Source: an uncultured Eubacteriales bacterium (GTDB lineage Bacteria; Bacillota; Clostridia; Christensenellales; CAG-138). From it: DNA of 64,000 nt. The stretch's first letter is position 1. Every line of letters starts with the position of its first letter. The translations under genes and the position numbers were made by a program. A model generated the notes under the pieces. It did no database searches and had not been told where the DNA came from. It saw only the letters and a program-made list of their open reading frames with translations. The stretch lies in assembly GCA_900549955.1 (NCBI GenBank), contig URQH01000001.1, positions 75,710 through 139,709 of the forward strand. Reading direction: 5' to 3'. Positions 45,787 to 53,067 of the stretch are shown here, in pieces.

Positions 45787-46881
45787 TTATATAAGCCCGA
45801 TCAGGTGCAAAAGCCATGCACCGCCGTAAGTTACTGCCGCGAAAATCGCCGCCAGCATAATCGTCCAGAGAGCTGCAGCCGCTTTGTCCACCGGCAGATC
45901 GCCGACAAACTTTCCGGTCTGTCCGTTCATGGCAAAGGTATATTGATTGCCGTTCCAGGTTGTATTGAGAAGCCAAACGGGATAAAGCGCATAACGGGCT
46001 TTCCCGCCATGGAACTGCACACTGCTGTTTTCCGCCGTCACGGTGGAGTATCCTTTTACCGTTTTGGCAAAGGCTTCCTCGGTGGAACGCTTGACTCGCT
46101 GGTTGGCGCGGTCAATGCTCTCCTCGGCGTCTACATCGTATTTATCTGCCAGATATCCGGCAAGATAAGCCGTTTGGAAATCCATAGCTTCCGAAAAATT
46201 ATACGGCTCTATGGACTCCATCAGATCGTCCGCCATTTTAGACGAACCGTCTACCGGCACGTGTTCAAAACCGACGCTGCCGCCTCTATGTACCATAAAA
46301 TGGCTGGTCTCGGTGTAATTATAGTCGCTGTCGCTCCATGTGCGGGTTTTAGTGGCACGGTAGCGTACCTGTGCGTTCACATCCGTATCAAACAACCAGA
46401 ACGGAACGTAGATCCCTTTGATTTCGTCGATATGGTTCTGATCCTTGAAGATTTTTGGCAAAAAGCGTTTTCCTGTAAGATGCTTCTTCAGTCCCTCTTT
46501 AGCCGCCTTTTTATCCAGCTTAAACGGAATGACAAGGTCGGGCTTAAGAGCACCTGAAAACTGTCCCATCATCACCACAGGGTTGCCGCAAAACGGACAG
46601 GAGGTAGCCGCCGTGTTTTCATCGCCCACAATTTCACCACCGCAGGACTTGCATACATAGGAGCGAAGCCCGTCTGCTTCACCTTCCTGCCACTGGGCTC
46701 CGGCGGTGCTCTCCCAGCTCATATCATCCGACGCTTCATTCTTCAGCACGCTGTCATAATCGGCCAGTGTTTCCATTTCAAATTCCGTGTCACAAAAGGG
46801 ACATTTCATTTTCTGGAGCGTGCTGTCAAAGGCTATCGCACCGCCGCAGCATGGGCATTTATATTCCTGCAAGGTTTGCAT
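45787..46881 (-). CDS. Zinc-ribbon membrane protein (TFIIB-type ribbon)
   Basis: A 364-residue protein. Two N-terminal zinc ribbons are YKCPCCGGAIAFDSTLQKMK with CPFC, and SYVCKSCGGEIVGDENTAAT with CPFCGNP. A long cytoplasmic domain holds LKPDLVIPFKLDKKAAKEGL and GIYVPFWLFDTDVNAQVRYR, and a C-terminal hydrophobic helix lies near 338-360. This ribbon-plus-VIPF layout recurs in Bacillota proteins of unknown role, often next to TPM genes. It lies 13 bp upstream of the TPM gene and is surely co-transcribed. Confidence 0.82.
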   Translation of the reverse strand: MQTLQEYKCPCCGGAIAFDSTLQKMKCPFCDTEFEMETLADYDSVLKNEASDDMSWESTAGAQWQEGEADGLRSYVCKSCGGEIVGDENTAATSCPFCGNPVVMMGQFSGALKPDLVIPFKLDKKAAKEGLKKHLTGKRFLPKIFKDQNHIDEIKGIYVPFWLFDTDVNAQVRYRATKTRTWSDSDYNYTETSHFMVHRGGSVGFEHVPVDGSSKMADDLMESIEPYNFSEAMDFQTAYLAGYLADKYDVDAEESIDRANQRVKRSTEEAFAKTVKGYSTVTAENSSVQFHGGKARYALYPVWLLNTTWNGNQYTFAMNGQTGKFVGDLPVDKAAAALWTIMLAAIFAAVTYGGAWLLHLIGLI

Positions 46882-46906
46882 AGAAAAACTCCTTTCTCAA
46901 AGAATG

Positions 46907-47333
46907 TTATCCGTTGAATGCCGCAAGCGCCGCATCCGCCCTTTGAATCCACTCGGTACGATCTCCGTAGATTGCCGCATCCAAGGAGTTGATTGCCTGT
47001 TCCGCTTTGGCTTCGGCGTCGGCCTCTCCTCTCACCGCGGCATGAAATCCTACGGTGATATCCTTTACCGCAGCCATCTGCTGCTTCCATACATTCGCGG
47101 CGTTTCCGAGTGTATTCTGTATGCCGAACAACGTATCAAAGTATTTTTTCATCTTTTCATACTCCTTGATGTTGTTCATGGTGAGAACAAACTCGTAAAG
47201 TCCCTCGGTATTGATAAAGCCAAGCCGTGCCATGGATTTTTTCTCGGTCTTATCGCCGTTTCTCACATCCTGCCAACAATGCAAAGCAGAGCAACCAAAC
47301 GACCAGAAAAGGCCAACTGTTGCGCGCTTTCAT
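46907..47333 (-). pseudogene. Lipoprotein gene with a one-base frameshift
   Basis: The minus strand starts at an ATG at 47333 (MKARNSWPFLVVWLLCFALL, then AGC, a textbook lipobox) but stops after only eight more codons. The adjacent frame, open to 46907, continues with NGDKTEKKSMARLGFINTEG and a helical domain of about 115 residues. Removing one A from the AAA run at about 47259-47261 joins the two into one lipoprotein of about 142 residues. This is either a recent inactivation, a sequencing error or recoding. The helical domain (EYEKMKKYFDTLFGIQNTLG) is of unknown function. The gene lies between zinc-ribbon genes of the envelope operon. Confidence 0.65.
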
Positions 47334-47357
47334 TTTTTCACCAACTTTCATTTTCAT

Positions 47358-47668
47358 GACTATGTTCGTGGCATATATCAGCTGCTTTGGCTTCTGTATT
47401 TCCAAATCAGCAGGTGATGTAATTATCATTAATATTCCATTGCTGACTTCCTTTTTTGAATTAGGGATTGATATATCATTGTGTGTGCAGCAGGAGAGTC
47501 TTTATCATTTTTCCTTTCTCCTTGCGGCAGTTATCGTTTTCACAAATAATTTTTATTATGTTTTCATCCGCGACTTTCGGCAAATACCGTAGCTTTTGTT
47601 ATCTGTTCTGTCGCAGATCTTACAACTGACAGAATAACTACTTTCTCCAAATCGGATTGCCGTCTATC
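47358..47668. other. AT-rich spacer within the envelope cluster
   Basis: About 310 bases without a convincing gene. The plus strand has an open frame of hydrophobic residues ending at 47592, but the composition is what T-rich DNA gives by chance and no ribosome binding site is seen. Confidence 0.4.
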
Positions 47669-47944
47669 TCAGTCAGCGGAAATTTTCAGATATAGCGGCT
47701 GCCCGCAGTGGGGGCAGAACCTTGCGTCGGAGGTAAGCACCGTACCGCAGCGGTCACAACAGAGATGTCGTTCACGGTAACAGTCATACAGAGTTTTTGT
47801 CAGAAGTCGCATACCGCAGTCGGGACAGACGCTCTGCTCGCGGTCTACCACCGTGCCGCAGTGGGGACAGACTTTCATTCGTTTCATTACCTTCGGGCCG
47901 AAGCCGCATTGCTCCAGCCAGTTCATTTCCGCTTTCGCTGCCAC
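47669..47944 (-). CDS. Double zinc-ribbon protein
   Basis: A 91-residue protein with two double-Cys ribbon halves: KVCPHCGTVVDREQSVCPDC and LCCDRCGTVLTSDARFCPHC. This is the DZR/zinc_ribbon_2 pattern that usually mediates protein or nucleic-acid contacts. It follows the 122-residue zinc-ribbon gene by 2 bp, so translation is coupled. Confidence 0.75.
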   Translation of the reverse strand: MAAKAEMNWLEQCGFGPKVMKRMKVCPHCGTVVDREQSVCPDCGMRLLTKTLYDCYRERHLCCDRCGTVLTSDARFCPHCGQPLYLKISAD

Positions 47945-47946
47945 AG

Positions 47947-48315
47947 CTATCCACTCCCTTCATAATGTAATTTTTGTTTGCATACGGGGCAGAACCGATC
48001 CTCTGCACCCGTGTCGATTTTTGCGCCGCAGAATTTGCAGTATCTTGTTTCATACTCAAAGGGAGCGCAGTCGGTACATTCAAACACCACCGGATTATAT
48101 ACCGCGTCGATAATAAATCTGCCGCATTTCCGGCATTGGTTAAAATGCTGCCTGCCTTCCTTTTCCCACGCAAGCATCAGCTCCTCTTCGGGTATATCCG
48201 CGTGATAAGGCGATGTGATACACACCAGTGCTCCCGAAACGTCACAGTAAAAACGATAACGGTTACCGCCGGTATCCGGAGTGATTTTATATGTAGCCGT
48301 CTTTTTTCCCCCCAT
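47947..48315 (-). CDS. Zinc-ribbon protein, first gene of the envelope cluster
   Basis: A 122-residue protein. A beta-rich N-terminal half (YKITPDTGGNRYRFYCDVSG) is followed by Cys pairs in QCRKCGRFIIDAVYNPVVFE, CTDC and a final ribbon YCKFCGAKIDTGAEDRFCPV with CKQK. The start follows AGGGGGGC. It is divergent from the binding-protein/LuxR genes across 402 bp, and its expression may be governed by them. Confidence 0.75.
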   Translation of the reverse strand: MGGKKTATYKITPDTGGNRYRFYCDVSGALVCITSPYHADIPEEELMLAWEKEGRQHFNQCRKCGRFIIDAVYNPVVFECTDCAPFEYETRYCKFCGAKIDTGAEDRFCPVCKQKLHYEGSG

Positions 48316-48383
48316 TTGTGTTTCGCCCCCCTTTCAGATAAAAAGTTGAGTTACGGTTTTTAATAGGGAATCATCATTTTATA

Positions 48384-48412
48384 TTGATTAAGTCAACTAT
48401 TCGTGATATAAT
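48384..48412 (+). promoter_or_regulatory. Predicted sigma-A promoter of the binding-protein/LuxR genes
   Basis: TTGATT and TATAAT separated by 17 bases with a TG extended -10. Transcription would begin near 48420, giving a leader of nearly 300 bases before the first ATG. TTGACT on the opposite strand overlaps it, so the divergent operon may start here too. Confidence 0.65.
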
Positions 48413-48419
48413 TTATATA

Positions 48420-48717
48420 ATAGGTGGGGCGGAACTCTGCACTTCGTTGGCGCGCAGACAGAGTTCTTTCTGCAGATGTGTTTCCTGCAAATAGGGGTAC
48501 CCTCACCGATTTATAGGTAACAGCAAGACTTTATACCCTCCTTAAAACTCTCTTGCGAATAAAAGTATACAGACGCTTTCCTGTTCTGTCCCCGTCAAAA
48601 ACCCCCGAATTGATAGGTCAGATTAAAAGAATATGATGTTTTCAGTCTTTTTACGGGCGGTTTTGATAGGAAAACAGATAGGTAGTCTGTGGTGGCATCC
48701 CCACCGAGGAGGTTCTT
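48420..48717 (+). promoter_or_regulatory. Long structured 5' leader
   Basis: About 298 bases between promoter and ATG with no convincing small gene. It holds a GAACTCTG / CAGAGTTC stem near 48431-48463 and a GGTGG / CCACC hairpin directly before the GAGGAGG site. No match to a riboswitch class I can recognise. Confidence 0.4.
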
Positions 48718-50046
48718 ATGAAAAAACTGCTATCTTTCTTTTTAATCGGGCTGATGTTATGTTTTGCCTTCACCGGCTGTTCTGACAAACCAAAGCTGGA
48801 CCCTGACAATCCGGTTACACTGACCATGTGGCATGTGTACGGTGAGCAGGCCGACTCTCCCATGAATCGGCTGATTGAGGAATTCAATAAAACGGTGGGA
48901 GCGGAGAAGGGCATCATCATCAACGTTACCCTGATGTCCAACGCTTCCCAGATCGGTCAGAAGCTGCTCGACGCCCAAGACGAAGTTCCGGGTGTTCCCT
49001 CCATGCCGGATTTGTTTTTTTGCCACAGCAGCAACGCAGAGGAACTCGGCGTTTCAAATTTACTGAATTGGAACGACTTATTTACCGAAGATGAATTAAA
49101 CAATTATGTGCCGGAATTTTTGGAAGATGGCAAGATCGGAGATGTCCTTGCGGTATTCCCCGTTTCTAAGTCCACTCATGTTCTGTATGTCGCCGGCACG
49201 CAGTTTGACCGTTTTGCAAAGGACATGGATGTATCCTATGACGATCTCTCCACCTGGGACGGCTTCTTTTCCGTTGCGGAAAAGTATTATACCTGGTCCG
49301 GCGGTAAGCCTTTTTGCGCATTGGATTATCCCATTCGCTGCGTTGAGCTGAACGCACTTTCAAAAGGCGCCGAAAACTTTTATACCGAGGACGGTTGGTA
49401 CGACTTTGATAATCCCGTTTTCAAGGAATCTTGGATGGAATTTACCCAGGCGATTTCCAAAGGGCACATCGTTGTTTCCGACCTTTATTCCAACACAATG
49501 GTAATGACAGGCGAGGTGATTGCCGGTATCGGTTCGAGTGCGTCCATTCTTTATTACAACGATGTCATTACCTATCCCGATAACACAACGGAACCGATGA
49601 ATTTGCAGGTTGTACCGCTTCCGAAAACAAAAGACGCGGATCTGCTTGTAACACTTGCCGGTGTCGGTCTTTGTTCGTACAAGACTACCGAGCAGAAAGC
49701 AGAGGCTGCAGCTGTATTTGCACGCTATATCACCGAAGAGGCGCGCAATTTTGAATTTGTAGCCTCTACGGGATACATGCCTGTCAACAAAGGCTCTTTT
49801 GAAAAAATCAAAGATTACGCTTTTGAAAGCAAAGCATATGAAAATCTTTATACAACGCTTTTTGAGGTGAACAAAACGGCAACCGCAATCAGAGAGCCGT
49901 CTTTTGCCGGATATTACGAAAAAATTTACGCTTTATATGACAGGCTGCGCGAGATGCAACCCCAGCTTACGGAAAGATTTGCAAACGGTGAAGACGCCGC
50001 CAAGCTGGCTGAGGAAACATGGGAATTGTTTCGCTCGATAGAGTAA
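48718..50046 (+). CDS. Family 1 extracellular solute-binding lipoprotein
   Basis: A 442-residue binding protein with signal LLSFFLIGLMLCFAFTGC (lipidated Cys at 20). Sugar-binding-family motifs are VTLTMWHVYGEQADSPMNRL, DLFFCHSSNAEELG and STGYMPVNKGSFEKIKDYAF. No permease or ATPase is nearby; instead a membrane-bound LuxR gene follows by 12 bp. This suggests a sensory role, presenting a ligand to the regulator, rather than transport, though it could serve a distant importer. Confidence 0.88.
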   Translation: MKKLLSFFLIGLMLCFAFTGCSDKPKLDPDNPVTLTMWHVYGEQADSPMNRLIEEFNKTVGAEKGIIINVTLMSNASQIGQKLLDAQDEVPGVPSMPDLFFCHSSNAEELGVSNLLNWNDLFTEDELNNYVPEFLEDGKIGDVLAVFPVSKSTHVLYVAGTQFDRFAKDMDVSYDDLSTWDGFFSVAEKYYTWSGGKPFCALDYPIRCVELNALSKGAENFYTEDGWYDFDNPVFKESWMEFTQAISKGHIVVSDLYSNTMVMTGEVIAGIGSSASILYYNDVITYPDNTTEPMNLQVVPLPKTKDADLLVTLAGVGLCSYKTTEQKAEAAAVFARYITEEARNFEFVASTGYMPVNKGSFEKIKDYAFESKAYENLYTTLFEVNKTATAIREPSFAGYYEKIYALYDRLREMQPQLTERFANGEDAAKLAEETWELFRSIE

Positions 50047-50058
50047 GGCGGTGACGGT

Positions 50059-51714
50059 ATGAAATTGTTGCCCGGTTTTACAAGTAAAAAGAGATCCATG
50101 AAGCGAAAGCTTTTGGCCTATATGTTTATCCTCATAGCGCTTGTCCTGACATTGCTGTTTTCCGGACTGCTGTTATTAGGACAATTTACAGGCGCAGAGC
50201 AAACAACGTTTGAAACATTGGATTTCCAGGCGGATGTATTTCACAGGCAAATCGACTCTCATATTGAAGGATTGGCCGTTATGAGCATTCAGCTGTCTGT
50301 CGATACTGCCGATGCTATTGAAAAGTACCTTTCAGAAAATCATATCGATTTTTCTGACATCAATGATTCAGAGATAAACATTGCCGCTGTTCAGGAGGCA
50401 ACTTTCCATATACTCAGACAAAAGCTTCTTGAGGCTAAATGTTCAGGCGCCTTTATTGTTCTGAATGCAACGGTCAATACGGACGCAGATAACGCTGCAA
50501 GCTCTCGCTCGGGTTTGTATTTGCAACGCAGCTCTTTAGATTACTCGGATACCGGTATTTTGCTTTATCGCGGACTTGCACAGCTCGGAAAGGAACATGG
50601 CGTTATGCCCCACCGAAAATGGAGGTTGGAGTTTAATATAGATTTGTTTCCAAACTACGCCCAGTTAACGGCCGATTCCAAATTGCCGCTAACCAGTGCA
50701 TATCGCCTTTCAGATATATTTACTCTTACGGGAACATCGGAAAGAGCCGTGCTAATGACGCTCCCGATTATTGGCAGGGACGGAACGGTATACGGACTGT
50801 GCGGGTTTGAGATCAGCGAGAGTTATTTCAGGCACACATTCAGCCAGCCGTCCAAACTGGAACACGCTGTATTTACGATTAACAAAGGCAGCGAAGGCAT
50901 TATAAATCATGCAGACAGTTTCAGCTGCGGTATAACGGACGGATATTATTTACCGCCGCACGAAGCGTATCGTTCTTCTTCGTTCGGCGACGGGCTGACC
51001 TTATTCCAGGGAGACACTTCGTCTTATATCGGTGTAACAAAGCAAGTAAACCTATGTAAAGACAGTGATACTTTTTATTTAACAGCTCTTGTTCCCAAAC
51101 AAGATTTTGACAGATGGGTTTTAGATGACACAATAAGAATTTTATTGCTCGTTTTGCTTATTCTCACAGCAACGATTGGATGCAGTTATTTCTTTGCACG
51201 CAGGTATCTGTCGCCGATTAAAAAAAGTTTGGAGCAGCTCAAACAGAAAGAATATGACAGAAATTCCGGTATTTCAGAAATAGACGACCTGTTCGCTTTT
51301 CTTGCCGAGCAGGACCGCATCAATGAAGCGGCGTTTGATACGATGCGAAAAGAAAAAGCCGATATGCAGACTTCGCTGGATCAAATCCGGAATGCACACG
51401 ACGAAACTATGCAGCAGGTCGAGAGGCTGGCATATTCCAGGAAGAACGAGGTGGATCCTTATGATTATGAGGATTTCAAAAACGGTCTCAAATTTTTGAC
51501 AGAAAGGGAAAAAGAAATCCTGGATCTGTATATTGCCGGGAAAACCGTAAAAGAAATCGTAGCGCTGACAGGCTTGAAGGAATCTACCATTCGTTTTCAC
51601 AACAGAAATATCTACACTAAACTGAATGTCCATTCTCTGAAACAGCTTTTGCGTTATGCCGCCATTATGAAGCAGGAAGAAGGAGAAAGGGGGAAAACAA
51701 ATGGCATTAGCTGA
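50059..51714 (+). CDS. Membrane-embedded LuxR-family regulator with extracellular sensor
   Basis: A 551-residue protein. TM1 is LLAYMFILIALVLTLLFSGL near residues 18-42, then an extracytoplasmic, probably Cache-like sensor (about 45-350). TM2 is ILLLVLLILTATIGCSYFFA near 359-380, then a cytoplasmic coiled coil (about 390-460) and a LuxR helix-turn-helix at 480-545 (LTEREKEILDLYIAGKTVKE, STIRFHNRNIYTKLNVHSLK). This is a one-component transcription factor acting from the membrane. No kinase or receiver domain is present. The end overlaps the small XRE gene by 14 bp. Confidence 0.9.
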   Translation: MKLLPGFTSKKRSMKRKLLAYMFILIALVLTLLFSGLLLLGQFTGAEQTTFETLDFQADVFHRQIDSHIEGLAVMSIQLSVDTADAIEKYLSENHIDFSDINDSEINIAAVQEATFHILRQKLLEAKCSGAFIVLNATVNTDADNAASSRSGLYLQRSSLDYSDTGILLYRGLAQLGKEHGVMPHRKWRLEFNIDLFPNYAQLTADSKLPLTSAYRLSDIFTLTGTSERAVLMTLPIIGRDGTVYGLCGFEISESYFRHTFSQPSKLEHAVFTINKGSEGIINHADSFSCGITDGYYLPPHEAYRSSSFGDGLTLFQGDTSSYIGVTKQVNLCKDSDTFYLTALVPKQDFDRWVLDDTIRILLLVLLILTATIGCSYFFARRYLSPIKKSLEQLKQKEYDRNSGISEIDDLFAFLAEQDRINEAAFDTMRKEKADMQTSLDQIRNAHDETMQQVERLAYSRKNEVDPYDYEDFKNGLKFLTEREKEILDLYIAGKTVKEIVALTGLKESTIRFHNRNIYTKLNVHSLKQLLRYAAIMKQEEGERGKTNGIS

Positions 51715-51934
51715 CAGATTGAATCAGATTGTATCCGAGCAGAACATATCAAAAACCGAGTTTGCCCGCAGACTTGGTATTACCGTGAACTATGTGTATA
51801 TCCTTACGGGCAACAGCCGGCCGGATACGGAACAGAATAAGACCATTTCTCCCTCCCTCGCTAAGCTGATCGCCCTTGAATTTGGCTATGATGCAGACTG
51901 GATTCTCCACGGAGACAGTGCGGAAAACAAATAG
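51701..51934 (+). CDS. Small XRE-family DNA-binding protein
   Basis: A 77-residue protein, nearly all helix-turn-helix: DRLNQIVSEQNISKTEFARR, then LGITVNYVYILTGNSRPDTE. An AGGAGAAAGGGGG site precedes the ATG. It overlaps the LuxR gene by 14 bp, so the two are made together. It could cooperate with LuxR at a shared promoter; that is inference. A terminator follows. Confidence 0.85.
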   Translation: MALADRLNQIVSEQNISKTEFARRLGITVNYVYILTGNSRPDTEQNKTISPSLAKLIALEFGYDADWILHGDSAENK

Positions 51935-52002
51935 GAACATACGACAGGGCAGCGATCTTCCAACAGAAGATAATGCCGTTGTACCGGTTTATGACGCAAA
52001 AG

Positions 52003-52038
52003 AGCACCGCCTTAGACTTTCAAATCTAAGGCGGTGCT
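52003..52038 (+). terminator. Terminator of the binding-protein/LuxR/XRE operon
   Basis: A 14-bp perfect stem (AGCACCGCCTTAGA / TCTAAGGCGGTGCT), followed by TTCTGTATT. Closely similar to the hairpin at 52536. Confidence 0.85.
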
Positions 52039-52074
52039 TTCTGTATTAAATCAGACTGACTGAGCTTCTGTAAT

Positions 52075-52449
52075 TTATGCGAATATCAACTCGTTGTTCA
52101 CAATCTCTGCAGCCGCGTTGCGGCAAGCGTTCATTCTTCCTACCCATAGCATTTGGTTGGTTTCCTTTAGCTGCTCGGTTATGCCTTGTTTCTCAGCCAT
52201 TTGTTTTACCAGCCAAGAAAGCATATCTTCTGCCTGTTCATCAATGCTGGCAAGGTAGCTGTTCAGCTTTCCGCTTGTCAGTAGATTGAAATACAAATTT
52301 TTATGGCGCTGCTTCAAATACCGGGCGTGCCGTTGTCCCCAAATACCGATAGCTTTCTGTTCTTCTTCGGGAACTATCAAGTTTGGAAGCAGATAATCTC
52401 CCTGCTGTTCGTATTTGCCACCCATTTGCTCGAATAATGATTTTTCCAT
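52075..52449 (-). CDS. TnpV-like transposon-encoded protein
   Basis: A 124-residue protein (MEKSLFEQMGGKYEQQGDYL ... GIWGQRHARYLKQRHKNLYF) with the features of TnpV, a helical protein carried by clostridial Tn4451/Tn5397-type transposons. CAGGAGG precedes the ATG. Function is unknown; it is a reliable marker of mobile DNA. It is flanked by two nearly identical terminator hairpins. Confidence 0.85.
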   Translation of the reverse strand: MEKSLFEQMGGKYEQQGDYLLPNLIVPEEEQKAIGIWGQRHARYLKQRHKNLYFNLLTSGKLNSYLASIDEQAEDMLSWLVKQMAEKQGITEQLKETNQMLWVGRMNACRNAAAEIVNNELIFA

Positions 52450-52535
52450 TATAGTATCCTCCTGTATTTTAGTATGATTTCATTTTACAGAAGGATAACG
52501 GATCATACCAATGTGCCGATTCCATATATGACAAA

Positions 52536-52571
52536 AGCACCGTCTTAAGACTAAAGTCCTAAGACGGTGCT
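52536..52571 (-). terminator. Terminator of the tmRNA gene
   Basis: Stem AGCACCGTCTTAAG with a nearly matching AGTCCTAAGACGGTGCT arm, followed on the minus strand by TTTTGTCA. It lies 77 bases past the tmRNA 3' end and is related in sequence to the hairpin at 52003. Confidence 0.65.
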
Positions 52572-52645
52572 TTCTTGTTTGGTATCAGAGCGAACATTTC
52601 ACGGCGAAACCGCCGCTGAAAAAATAAGTGTTCGTCCAATACCCA

Positions 52646-52655
52646 TTTGGTGGAG
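52646..52655. repeat. Right copy of the 10-bp direct repeat at the tmRNA 3' end
   Basis: TTTGGTGGAG; the last eight bases are the complement of the tmRNA acceptor-stem end and CCA. See the left copy at 37923. Confidence 0.3.
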
Positions 52656-53004
52656 GCGGCGAGAGTCGAACTCGCGTCCGAAAATCTGTCCACCAGACCT
52701 TCTACGAGCGTAGCCGCTGATTTAACATTCCCTTTCCGCGGCCCCCGGCGGCAGGGTCCGCGTTCCGGTAGCTTCATAAGTCCGGCCCGCCGCAAAGCTT
52801 AGGCGGGTTCGTTCCCTACCCTAAATGACGCCCGCAACCGCAACGGTAGGTCTTTGCGGGCGGACGGTCACCGCGATTTACGCAGCGACGAGGTTGGTGT
52901 TGTAGTTGTCAGTTAATTTTTAACTGTCCCGTTTTTAACGAAGCACGGGGCTTCGGCTCGCTTATCCGGCTTCCACGATCCCCGTCGAAACCATGTTCGC
53001 CCCC
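52648..53004 (-). ncRNA. ssrA: Transfer-messenger RNA (tmRNA)
   Basis: A 357-base RNA that rescues stalled ribosomes with SmpB. The 5' end GGGGGCG pairs with the 3' CGCCTCC (one G-U) before A-CCA, which is encoded. The 5' part contains the conserved GGTTTCGACGGGGAT, and the 3' part has a T-arm (GTTCGACTCTC). The tag frame at 52910-52878 (minus) reads DNYNTNLVAA then stop, with GAC as likely resume codon after the usual TAACT context. The ending LVAA fits proteolysis tags. The smpB gene is two genes upstream. Confidence 0.95.
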
Positions 53005-53037
53005 AGGTCCGGCACCCGCACGGGTGCCGGCAAGTTG

Positions 53038-53067
53038 ATTATACCACGCCTGTCAAAACAGATGCAA
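53038..53067 (-). promoter_or_regulatory. Predicted promoter of tmRNA, inside the end of lysA
   Basis: TTGCAT and TATAAT separated by 18 bases with a TG extended -10. The -35 lies within the 3' end of lysA. A GC hairpin (CCGGCACCC / GGGTGCCGG) lies in the short leader before the mature 5' end and would be removed by RNase P. Confidence 0.7.

Larger units (their letters stand above)
37877..52571. mobile_element. AT-rich accessory island (decayed integrative element) abutting the tmRNA gene
   Basis: Base use is clearly AT-richer than on both flanks. The island begins with a serine-recombinase remnant and contains partition-like, Cys-rich VLP and sigma-like genes typical of clostridial integrative elements, plus TnpV at the right end. 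It ends just short of the tmRNA 3' end. No intact integrase, relaxase or type IV secretion gene is present, so it is a remnant or carries only cargo. Exact ends are uncertain. Confidence 0.65.

Noticed and set aside
47227..47592. Plus-strand hydrophobic frame in the envelope cluster
   Set aside because: T-rich DNA yields such residues by chance; no ribosome binding site and no recognisable family.
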